Shown here piece by piece: positions 50,627 through 57,769 of a DNA stretch of 64,000 nt (positions are counted from its first letter, which is position 1; the number at the start of each line of letters is the position of its first letter). This stretch comes from JBEKTW01 sp049515655 (GTDB lineage: Bacteria; Bacteroidota; Ignavibacteria; UBA10030; SZUA-254). The notes below the pieces were generated by a model, which ran no database searches, was not told the DNA's origin, and was given only the letters and a program-made list of their open reading frames with translations. The stretch spans positions 186,001-250,000 of the forward strand of contig JBEKTW010000002.1 in assembly GCA_049515655.1 (NCBI GenBank). Direction: 5' to 3'. The position numbers were made by a program, and so were the translations under genes.

Positions 50627-51469
50627 ATGAACACTTTATCCACCGAAAAGAAAGTAATGGTTCTCTCGGCACTCGTTGAGGGAAATTCAATTTGCTCAAT
50701 CGTCCGCATGACGGGCGTAAACAAACGCACGATCTTGAGGCTGCTTTGTGAGGCCGGAGAAAAAGCCCAGGAACTACTTGACCGTGAAATGGTGAATCTG
50801 AAAGTCTCAAAGGTTCAGGTAGATGAAATCTGGACGTTCGTAGGCAAGAAACAGAAAGAACTCAAGAGAGACGAAACGAGGAATCCAGAATTGGGCGATC
50901 AATACGTCTTTGTCGCTCTCGATGCTGAAACGAAACTCGTTCCTGCCTTCCGTGTCGGGAAACGTACTGGAGACCTGGCAAAGTCTTTTATGGTCGAATT
51001 ACGAACAAGAATCATGACCCGCTTTCAGCTTTCAACCGATGCCTTTAGCGGCTACTCCGAGGCGGTTGATACTGTTTTCGGGCAAGACATTGACTACGGG
51101 CAGATTCATAAGCAATACTCAGACGAACAAAAGAACGAACACAGATACAGTCCGGGGAATATAATACGAGTAACTAAGAGAGTCTTACTTGGTGAACCCA
51201 TCCGAAAGAGCATTTCCACAAGTTATGTTGAACGGCAGAATTTGACTATCCGTATGCAGATGAGAAGATTTACTCGGTTGACCAATGCTTTCAGCAAGAA
51301 ACTTGAAAACTTGAAAGCAGCATTAGCATTACATTTCTTCCACTACAACTTTATGCGGATTCATCAAACATTGAGAGTGACCCCGGCCATGCAAGCGGGT
51401 ATCGCAAAGCATCTTTGGAGATGGGAAGAACTGTTAGATTGGAATGAATATCAAAAGGAAGCGGCGTGA
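50627..51469 (+). CDS. IS1-family DDE transposase
   Basis: The transposase of the element, 280 residues. An N-terminal helix-turn-helix (EGNSICSIVRMTGVNKRTI) binds the ends; no zinc finger is seen, unlike classic InsA/InsB. The RNase H-like catalytic residues are Asp 66 in VQVDEIWTFV, Asp 138 in STDAFSGY and Glu 202 in TSYVERQNL. The segment RFTRLTNAFSKKLENLKAALALHFFHYNF is strongly conserved in the IS1 group that lacks frameshifting. It is read as a single frame, so no programmed frameshift is needed. Its stop overlaps the start of the next passenger gene. Confidence 0.95.
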   Translation: MNTLSTEKKVMVLSALVEGNSICSIVRMTGVNKRTILRLLCEAGEKAQELLDREMVNLKVSKVQVDEIWTFVGKKQKELKRDETRNPELGDQYVFVALDAETKLVPAFRVGKRTGDLAKSFMVELRTRIMTRFQLSTDAFSGYSEAVDTVFGQDIDYGQIHKQYSDEQKNEHRYSPGNIIRVTKRVLLGEPIRKSISTSYVERQNLTIRMQMRRFTRLTNAFSKKLENLKAALALHFFHYNFMRIHQTLRVTPAMQAGIAKHLWRWEELLDWNEYQKEAA

Positions 51470-51702
51470 TGAAATATTTTCTGGTTACCTACAAGGAAAA
51501 GGGCAATCGACCGAGTAGTTCGGGAATACTACCAAGTGAATGGGTTTATGCTATTGCCGAAGAAGATGTGCCCGGTGAGTTAATTAAAAAGTTTGCTCAG
51601 AACAAAAGGTTTGGACTTAAACCAGATTTCTCTGAAGAAGAATTTAAGTCTCTTTATAAAATCGAAGAAATAGTCGAGATTAAAAATGAAGGGAAAAAAT
51701 AG
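51469..51702 (+). CDS. Small protein coupled to the transposase gene
   Basis: 77 residues from the ATG at 51469, which shares the last base of the transposase stop (TGATG), so translation is coupled. A beginning of MKYFLVTYKEKGNRPSSSG and an acidic C-terminal half, ending EIVEIKNEGKK, are all that can be said; not recognised. Located at the right end of the element, it may be an accessory protein for transposition. Only 11 bases separate it from the right inverted repeat. Confidence 0.6.
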   Translation: MKYFLVTYKEKGNRPSSSGILPSEWVYAIAEEDVPGELIKKFAQNKRFGLKPDFSEEEFKSLYKIEEIVEIKNEGKK

Positions 51703-51713
51703 TCTTCTCGGTT

Positions 51714-51734
51714 ATTTCAAAATGCACCACTACC
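51714..51734. repeat. Right terminal inverted repeat of the transposon
   Basis: Inverse of the left end with one mismatch, ending CCACTACC at 51734. Directly outside is AAATTTCT, then GGTAGTGCATCATTTTC, which again resembles an end of the same family in direct orientation. Confidence 0.95.
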
Positions 51735-51742
51735 AAATTTCT
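51735..51742. repeat. Target-site duplication, right copy
   Basis: AAATTTCT, identical to 47494-47501. Confidence 0.9.
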
Positions 51743-52241
51743 GGTAGTGCATCATTTTCACTCCTGAGCGCTGTGCCGACCCCACCTTCCGTGAGGCTGT
51801 CCTAAGAGTCCCAGCGTCATGCTGACATTCTTCTGGTCAGCATCTAAACGTCAGCGGCGACATGCTCGGTTCAGATCCTGACCAAGAGCATGTCAGGATG
51901 ACGGGTTGGATTACTTTTTGGACAGCCTCAATACAAGAGGGGGTCAGTCGTGGACAACACGATTCAAACTGAGGCACTACCGCATTTCTTGTAAATAAAA
52001 TCGATAATGTCTATATTACCAAGGCTTTATAGGCTTTTCGGAAGAGCCGGTGTTGCCGTGGACGCATCTTCACGTACATCAAAAAGTTTGCAGGGGAGCT
52101 TGATATAAATACACCGAAGTTGTACATTACAGGGTCGGGAACGAAAAGCCAGTTCCTCAAAAGACTTAAATTGTCCAAAAATTCAATACATCATGGCATC
52201 AAGAATATCGAATAACTCTCTCAACCACTATTGGAGGATGT
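51743..52241. other. Gene-poor spacer with palindromes and a possible coding remnant
   Basis: The left part repeats the GGTAGTG end motif and then carries a palindrome pair (51793-51929). From 52033 to 52215 there is an open frame of about 60 codons ending KSQFLKRLKLSKNSIHHG, without a good start. It is not recognised and may be the tail of a decayed gene. Confidence 0.4.
51793..51929. repeat. Large inverted repeat with nested hairpins
   Basis: GAGGCTGTCC (51793-51802) and GGACAGCCTC (51920-51929) pair across about 117 bases that contain two further hairpins (GTCATGCTGAC/GTCAGCATC and ACATGCTC/GAGCATGT). This layout is common for small non-coding mobile repeats. Confidence 0.7.
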
Positions 52242-52967
52242 ATGCCGTTTGATTTCAAGGATCACGAAGAAGAGCCGCAGGAACAGGCTCCTCAACGACC
52301 GCAACCGATTCTCCATAAACCACGGGGCTCGGCCTTCCCGATCAGGAAACTCGTCTTCGTGCTTCTGGGGATTATCGTCCTCGGTGCCGCCGGCTTTCTG
52401 GCGATGAAGACCGGGATCCTCAAGAAAAAGAGGCCGGAACCTCCCAAGATCGTTGAGACCGTTACGCCGCAGAAGCCGGACTCTGCTGCGCTGGCTGCGG
52501 CACAGCAGCCTCCGCCGCAACCCGTGCCAACCCCAAACAAGGTAGAGCCAAAGAAACCGGAGCCGAAAAAGGAGCCGGTAAAGAAGGCGGAAATAGCGAA
52601 GCCGGAGAAACAACCTCCGAAGGTGGCGGCTGAGAAGCAACCCCCGAAGACCAAGCCGGTGAAGCAACCGCCGGCGCCAAAGAAGGAAACGATAAAAGAG
52701 AATCCGCCTCCGAAAGTTGTGAAACCCGCGCCGGTACCGGGCGGCAGTGGAGACTACACGATTTTCATCGGATCGTACAAAGAGAAGGCTCTTGCGGACG
52801 ACGAAGCGAGTCGCTGGAATGAAGCCGGCTATCCGGCGTTTGTGACCGATAAGAATGGATGGCATCGCGTCTCACTCGGAAAATACACTTCGAAGAACGA
52901 AGCCCGGCAACAAGCCGAAAAGCTGAAGGACGCATTTGAGAGCGGTTACTACATAGATCATTTTTAG
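52242..52967 (+). CDS. SPOR-domain membrane protein
   Basis: A single-pass inner-membrane protein of 241 residues. Residues about 34-54 form the helix (KLVFVLLGIIVLGAAGFLAM). A long Pro/Lys-rich linker (about 65-160) spans the periplasm, and the C-terminal 75 residues from DYTIFIGSYKEKALADD are a SPOR domain, which binds denuded septal peptidoglycan. Such proteins act at cell division or envelope remodelling. TGGAGG gives a good ribosome site. It precedes rpmE without sharing an obvious transcript. Confidence 0.9.
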   Translation: MPFDFKDHEEEPQEQAPQRPQPILHKPRGSAFPIRKLVFVLLGIIVLGAAGFLAMKTGILKKKRPEPPKIVETVTPQKPDSAALAAAQQPPPQPVPTPNKVEPKKPEPKKEPVKKAEIAKPEKQPPKVAAEKQPPKTKPVKQPPAPKKETIKENPPPKVVKPAPVPGGSGDYTIFIGSYKEKALADDEASRWNEAGYPAFVTDKNGWHRVSLGKYTSKNEARQQAEKLKDAFESGYYIDHF

Positions 52968-53011
52968 AATCGGTCATGGCGGCCGGCCAGCGGGGCAACG
53001 GCTGTCCCTTT

Positions 53012-53040
53012 TTGTCCCTGACCGGGAAAAATCGTATATT
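53012..53040 (+). promoter_or_regulatory. Promoter of rpmE
   Basis: TTGTCC (53012-53017), 17 bases, TATATT (53035-53040), with a leader of about 30 bases to the ATG at 53080. Confidence 0.6.
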
Positions 53041-53079
53041 GAGGTAGTTTGATATTACGCAGAAATGGAGAATTTTTTG

Positions 53080-53304
53080 ATGAAAGACAATATTCACCCC
53101 CACTATAAGCGAGCCATCGTCACGTGTGTTTGTGGAAACACTTTCGAAACACGGTCAACCTCGGGCAACCTGAAGATTGAGATCTGTTCAAAGTGCCATC
53201 CGTTCTTCACGGGCAAGCAGAAGCTTGTTGACTCTGCCGGACGCGTCGAACGGTTTCAGAAGAAATATTCAAAGAAAACCAAAGAAGCGACGGTCGCAGC
53301 ATAA
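53080..53304 (+). CDS. rpmE: 50S ribosomal protein L31
   Basis: Zinc-containing form of L31, 74 residues, a surface protein of the large ribosomal subunit. The ATG at 53080 follows a GGAG site and gives [11 protein letters not shown], the standard start; the ATG at 53065 adds five residues and lacks a site. Zinc ligands are in CVCG and CSKCHPF. The [17 protein letters not shown] segment is diagnostic. It is a monocistronic gene with promoter and terminator. Confidence 0.96.
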   Translation: MKDNIHPHYKRAIVTCVCGNTFETRSTSGNLKIEICSKCHPFFTGKQKLVDSAGRVERFQKKYSKKTKEATVAA

Positions 53305-53330
53305 GAGGATTCTACCTTTAACAGCAGAAA

Positions 53331-53364
53331 ACGGAATTCCAGAGCCTCGGGATTCCGTTTTTTT
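53331..53364 (+). terminator. Intrinsic terminator after rpmE
   Basis: Stem ACGGAATTCC / GGGATTCCGT (10 bp with one G-T pair), 8-base loop, seven T residues. Confidence 0.9.
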
Positions 53365-53383
53365 GCTCAACAAGCCCTGACCT

Positions 53384-54649
53384 ATGCACATTTGTATCTT
53401 TGAAGACTCGCACGCCAAGAATTTTCATCCCCTCACCCATCTTCGTCCGGTGTATGATTTGCATTGCGGGACGTTGAGCCTCCGCTCAAGGATCGAGCAG
53501 TTTGTTCCCGCGCGCCGGATCGTGTATCATGCCCGGCCGTTCCTGGCCGGCTATATCCAGGAACAGCGGCCATCACGACCGGTCAACGATTTTCCCGAGG
53601 ACGACACATGGTTCATTAACGGACGTCTGCTCATGAACCAATCGGTCAAGAAGGTGATCCAACACATTCGTTCTGAGGAAAAGATTTTCCTCGCCGGCAA
53701 TGAAGTCGCGCTGGCCTGCGTCCGGCGAGAGCACATACGCCAGATCACACAACCTCTCCGCACCGAATTTCTGCACAGGCATGTATTTGAATCCTTCCCG
53801 GCGGAGCAACTCGACTGCTCGTTGATCCAATATCCTTGGGAACTGGTGGCCCACAACGCGGCGGAGATTGAAAGTGATTTCCGGATGAGTGTCAAGATCT
53901 CCCGCAGGAAATCCGCCTTCGGAATGGTTTACAAAGGCGCGCATCTTCTCAATAGAAAGAACATTTCCATAGGGGCGGAATCCGTTGTCATGCCCGGTGC
54001 TGTTCTCAATGCCGAAAAGGGGCCCATCATCATTGGTGACTGCGTGACGGTCATGCCGAACTCATTCCTCGAAGGCCCTCTGTACATCGGCGATCACTCC
54101 CTGATCAAAGCCGGCGCAAAAATTTATCACGGAACATCTATCGGCCCGCATTGTAAGGTCGGCGGCGAAGTGGAAAATTCCATCGTCCAGTCGTACTCAA
54201 ATAAACAGCACGAGGGCTTTCTTGGACACTCCTACCTGGGAAGCTGGATTAACATCGGCGCGGACACCAACAACAGCGATCTGAAAAATACCTACGGCTC
54301 AGTCAAAGTCGTCGTCAACGGGAAAACTGTCGACACGGGAATGCAGTTCGTCGGGCTGACGATGGGTGACCACTCGAAGACCGGGATCAACATGATGTTC
54401 GACACCGGAACCGTCGTTGGCATCTCGAGCAATCTCTATGGGGCAGGTCTGCCCCCCAAGTTCGTCCCGTCCTTTTCGTGGGGAAGCCCCGGTTCCCTGT
54501 CCGTTTTCGAGCTTGAAAAAAGCCTGGAGATCGCCCGCCGCATGATGGCTCGCCGAGACGTCCGGATGTCCTCTGCCTATGAAACGATGATGCGCCATGC
54601 CTTCGCGGCAACGGACGACGAACGCCGTCAAGCGTTGTCGGGCACATGA
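53384..54649 (+). CDS. GlmU-like two-domain sugar nucleotidyl/acetyltransferase, Bacteroidetes type
   Basis: A cytoplasmic protein of 421 residues that matches the alternative GlmU seen in Bacteroidetes, predicted to make UDP-N-acetylglucosamine for peptidoglycan and LPS. The N-terminal half (CIFEDSHAKNFHPLTHLRPVYDL) is the nucleotidyltransferase-like part. The C-terminal half, from about residue 180, has left-handed beta-helix hexapeptides such as IIIGDCVTVMPNSFLEGPLYIGDH and a GSWINIGADTNNSDLKN segment. The catalytic assignment is by family resemblance. It is followed by rsmB with a four-base overlap. Confidence 0.85.
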   Translation: MHICIFEDSHAKNFHPLTHLRPVYDLHCGTLSLRSRIEQFVPARRIVYHARPFLAGYIQEQRPSRPVNDFPEDDTWFINGRLLMNQSVKKVIQHIRSEEKIFLAGNEVALACVRREHIRQITQPLRTEFLHRHVFESFPAEQLDCSLIQYPWELVAHNAAEIESDFRMSVKISRRKSAFGMVYKGAHLLNRKNISIGAESVVMPGAVLNAEKGPIIIGDCVTVMPNSFLEGPLYIGDHSLIKAGAKIYHGTSIGPHCKVGGEVENSIVQSYSNKQHEGFLGHSYLGSWINIGADTNNSDLKNTYGSVKVVVNGKTVDTGMQFVGLTMGDHSKTGINMMFDTGTVVGISSNLYGAGLPPKFVPSFSWGSPGSLSVFELEKSLEIARRMMARRDVRMSSAYETMMRHAFAATDDERRQALSGT

Positions 54650-56013
54650 GTATGGAAACCGTCGAACCACAATTGCTCTACAACGGTGTTCGTGCCACGG
54701 CGGTCAAGATTCTCAACCGCATTGAACGGTCGGATGCCTATTTAGACAAGGTCCTCGACGCGGAATTGAAAACCGGCGACATTTCCGGAGCCGACAAAAA
54801 TCTCCTTGTGGAACTTGTCCACGGTGTCATGCGGTGGCAGGGGCGTCTTGACTGGATTCTCAACCGTTATACACACGGAAATTTTCCCAAGTCCGACATC
54901 AACGTGAAGAACACCCTGCGTATCGCGTTGTATCAGATCATGTTCCTCGACCGGCTCCCCCACTATGCCGCGGTCAACGAAGCGGTCGAATTCGTCAAGC
55001 GCATCCGAGGAGAGAAGATTGCCGGACTCGTCAACGCCGTTTTGAGGAATATCATCCGGAGTCTCAGCGATATACAGTACCCGGACAAAACCGAAGATGC
55101 AGCTCAATATCTCTCGGTGTTTTACTCTCATCCGCCGTGGCTCGTCAAACGCTGGCTGCAGCGGTTTCCGAAGGACGAACTCGAGAGATTTCTTGCCGCG
55201 AACAATGAGATTCCCCCTTTGACTCTTCGCATCAATAAACTGAAAACCAACCCGTCCGAGTTTCTGGCGCTTCTCGACCGGCAGCAGGTCACCTACCAGG
55301 GATCAAGCTTCATCGATTATTTCATCAAGGTGCGAAGCCTCGCGGGCATCACCCAACTCGATATTTTTCAGCAGGGATTTTTCTCGATCCAGGATGAGAG
55401 CGCCGCGCTTCCCGTTCTGCTCCTCGACCCGAAACCAGGCGAACGCATCATCGACTTGTGCGCCGCCCCGGGTGGGAAAACTACGCTCATCGGTGAGCTC
55501 ATAAACAATCAGGGCTCGGTCATCGCGGTCGATAAATATGAACACAAACTCAACCTCATTCAACAAAGCTGTGAGAGGCTCGGAATCACGTCGGTTGAAA
55601 CGGTGACCGCGGATTCCTCGACCCTCGAGATGGCTCCGGTGGACAAAGTCCTCGTCGACGCACCCTGCTCCGGGCTCGGAGTGTTGAGAAAGAAACCTGA
55701 TTTGAGATGGAAACGGGAACCGGAGGATATAGCTCATCTTGCTCTCCTTCAGAAGAATCTCATGGAGAACGCCACGCGCTTGGTGAAACCCGGCGGCATC
55801 CTCGTGTACAGCACCTGCACAACCGAACCCGAAGAAAACGAATTTCTTGTCAGGGAGTTCCTGGGCCGACACCCGGAGTTTCAACCGGACAACGCCTCTC
55901 AATTTGTGAATAAATCCGTCGTCACCGATGACGGTTTCGTGCAGACTCTTCCGCATCGGGACCATATCGACGGGTCCTTTGCGGCACGACTTAGAAAATC
56001 ACTCGAAACATAA
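54646..56013 (+). CDS. rsmB: 16S rRNA m5C967 methyltransferase
   Basis: Methylates cytosine 967 of 16S rRNA with S-adenosylmethionine. An N-terminal NusB-like RNA-binding domain (about 10-150) is followed by the methyltransferase: DLCAAPGGKTTLIGEL, DKYEHKLNLIQQ, VDAPCSGLGVLRKKPD with the catalytic-cycle Cys, and VYSTCTTEPEENE with the second Cys. 455 residues. Its start overlaps the upstream stop (ATGA). Confidence 0.95.
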   Translation: MSMETVEPQLLYNGVRATAVKILNRIERSDAYLDKVLDAELKTGDISGADKNLLVELVHGVMRWQGRLDWILNRYTHGNFPKSDINVKNTLRIALYQIMFLDRLPHYAAVNEAVEFVKRIRGEKIAGLVNAVLRNIIRSLSDIQYPDKTEDAAQYLSVFYSHPPWLVKRWLQRFPKDELERFLAANNEIPPLTLRINKLKTNPSEFLALLDRQQVTYQGSSFIDYFIKVRSLAGITQLDIFQQGFFSIQDESAALPVLLLDPKPGERIIDLCAAPGGKTTLIGELINNQGSVIAVDKYEHKLNLIQQSCERLGITSVETVTADSSTLEMAPVDKVLVDAPCSGLGVLRKKPDLRWKREPEDIAHLALLQKNLMENATRLVKPGGILVYSTCTTEPEENEFLVREFLGRHPEFQPDNASQFVNKSVVTDDGFVQTLPHRDHIDGSFAARLRKSLET

Positions 56014-56037
56014 TATCACTCACTTTCTCTCAAAGCC

Positions 56038-57267
56038 ATGAAAGCACTCGTTAAGCAAAAACCTGAAATCTACAAAGCCTGGCATCGTGGTTTGGAACTC
56101 ATCGAGAAGGACATCCCCGTTGCCGTGCAACCGAACGACGTCCAGTTTAAAGTTCTCGCAGCCGGAATCTGCGGAACGGATGTCGGGATTTACGCCTCAA
56201 AAGATTCATTGAAGAACAACATGTCGTCATTGACCACCCCGAACGTGACCATCGGTCATGAATTCTGCGGAAGAATTACCGACGCCGGACCGAAAGCCAG
56301 ATTGCATCTCGCACATCAGGTCATCGGGAAAGCAAAGGAATTTCCTGCGCTCAGGAAATTCACGAAACATCGAACGGCGGCTCAGATAGCAAGAGACTCA
56401 TCGTTCATATCGTTCCTCAATGAGAATTTCATTTCGACGGCAGAGATGCACATTACGTGTGGCGTCTGTGCCCAGTGCAAGCTGGGAGAGTTTCATGTGT
56501 GTACGAAAACCGTCATCCGCGGCCTCCACGGCGACGGAGCATTCGCCGAATATGTCGTACTTCCTGCCGAGAATGTGATCATCTTCAAGAACGGAGAAAT
56601 TCCCGAAGAGATCGTCGCGTTCATGGACGCAATCGGCAATGCTACCCATACCGTGCAGTCACTTTCGACCATCAAGAACAAAACTGTCGCCGTGCTGGGA
56701 ATCGGGGTGATCGGCCTGATGTCCGTGGCAATCGCCAAGGGCGCGGGAGCAACAAGAATCCTGGTGACCGATGCCTCGCATGGGGTGAATACACATGAGA
56801 AACTGGAAAACAGGCGGTTCAGGATCGCCCGGCTGCTGGGTGCCGATGAATGCTTCGATGTGTCTCTTCCGGAAGAGCGCGAGGAATTCTACAAAGTTGC
56901 GAAACAGCAGAATCACGGGGCAGGTGTCGATGCCGTTCTCGAAATGTCCGGCAGTTACCACGCGTATGAAGACGCCTTCAAAGTCCTGCGCATGGGCGGA
57001 GAAATGTCTCTTCTCGGATTGACGAGCGGAACGATGCCTATCGATTTCGCCCGGAATGTCATTTTCCCGGGCGTGACAATTCACGGAGTCATCGGCAGAC
57101 GCGTCTGGTCGACCTGGGACATGATGACCGGCATTCTCAAAAAAGGCCTCGCAAAAAGATTCTTGAAGTCAGGATTTGTTACGCACCAACTACCCCTCGT
57201 CGATTTCGAAAAAGGATTTCAGGCCATCGCCGACGGCGACGCACTCAAAGTTCTGTTCAGGCCATAG
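56038..57267 (+). CDS. tdh: Zinc-dependent L-threonine 3-dehydrogenase-like enzyme with an insertion
   Basis: A medium-chain dehydrogenase that should oxidise threonine to 2-amino-3-ketobutyrate. Catalytic zinc ligands lie in ICGTD and GHEF; the structural zinc loop is CGVCAQCKLGEFHVC; the NAD site is LGIGVIGLMSVAIAKGAGA. The C-terminal GRRVWSTWDMM mirrors the GREMFETWYKM of E. coli Tdh. At 409 residues it is about 65 longer than E. coli Tdh, with roughly 45 extra residues between residues 80 and 135 (LHLAHQVIGKAKEFPAL...). Two KBL genes follow in the same direction, which supports the threonine-degradation role. A non-threonine substrate remains possible because of the insertion. Confidence 0.8.
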   Translation: MKALVKQKPEIYKAWHRGLELIEKDIPVAVQPNDVQFKVLAAGICGTDVGIYASKDSLKNNMSSLTTPNVTIGHEFCGRITDAGPKARLHLAHQVIGKAKEFPALRKFTKHRTAAQIARDSSFISFLNENFISTAEMHITCGVCAQCKLGEFHVCTKTVIRGLHGDGAFAEYVVLPAENVIIFKNGEIPEEIVAFMDAIGNATHTVQSLSTIKNKTVAVLGIGVIGLMSVAIAKGAGATRILVTDASHGVNTHEKLENRRFRIARLLGADECFDVSLPEEREEFYKVAKQQNHGAGVDAVLEMSGSYHAYEDAFKVLRMGGEMSLLGLTSGTMPIDFARNVIFPGVTIHGVIGRRVWSTWDMMTGILKKGLAKRFLKSGFVTHQLPLVDFEKGFQAIADGDALKVLFRP

Positions 57268-57391
57268 GATGTTGCAGGATCGGAACAACCAGCCCGATAC
57301 TCATCAGCTTCGCCGTCGTGGAATTCATCCGAAAAGTTATTATATTTTGGCGGCTCAGTTGACAAATAATCTAGGGTTTTATCTCTGAAAC

Positions 57392-57754
57392 ATGATGGTT
57401 AAAGGAATCGGTGTCGATATTCTCGATGTCGAGAGATTCGAGAGGATCGATGACAAACAGAGTTTCATCCGACAGATTCTCACTGAAAAGGAAAGAAAGG
57501 AAGCCCGGGATGGAGGCAGAGACCCGCGCTTCTCTGCGGTCCTCTTCGCTGCAAAGGAAGCCGTGATGAAAGCGCTGGGGTGCGGGTTGAATTTCGGTTC
57601 CTGCTGGCAGGATATAGAAATCGAGAAACTACGGAAAGCCCGTTTGCGGGGAGTCGTCGGCCAATGTGCGGCAGACGCATCGGTATCACAAATTCACATC
57701 AGTCATTCACACTCAAGAAAATATGTGTTGACCTGTGTCATCACGGAGGACTGA
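57392..57754 (+). CDS. acpS: Holo-ACP synthase
   Basis: Transfers phosphopantetheine from CoA to an acyl carrier protein. GIGVDILDVERFER is the N-terminal motif with the metal-binding Asp; LFAAKEAVMKALG is the second motif; ISHSHSRKYVLTCVI is the end. 120 residues, normal. It is the first of a compact group with a ligase, a carrier protein and two KBLs, and could serve that carrier protein. A TATATT at 57341-57346 may be its -10. Confidence 0.93.
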   Translation: MMVKGIGVDILDVERFERIDDKQSFIRQILTEKERKEARDGGRDPRFSAVLFAAKEAVMKALGCGLNFGSCWQDIEIEKLRKARLRGVVGQCAADASVSQIHISHSHSRKYVLTCVITED

Positions 57755-57769
57755 ACACTACGGAGTATT

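Larger units (their letters stand above)
47502..51734. mobile_element. IS1-family-type transposon with passenger genes (4,233 bp)
   Basis: The ends are inverted repeats that match at 20 of 21 bases and begin GGTAGTGG, and they are flanked by an 8-bp duplication. The only transposase inside is the IS1-like DDE enzyme at 50627-51469. The cargo is about seven genes, most of them unrecognised, some divergent. Typical IS1 elements are under 1 kb, so this is a long passenger-carrying form. The cargo genes are AT-rich relative to the flanking chromosome, which fits a foreign origin. Ends and duplication are intact, suggesting a recent insertion. Confidence 0.9.
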
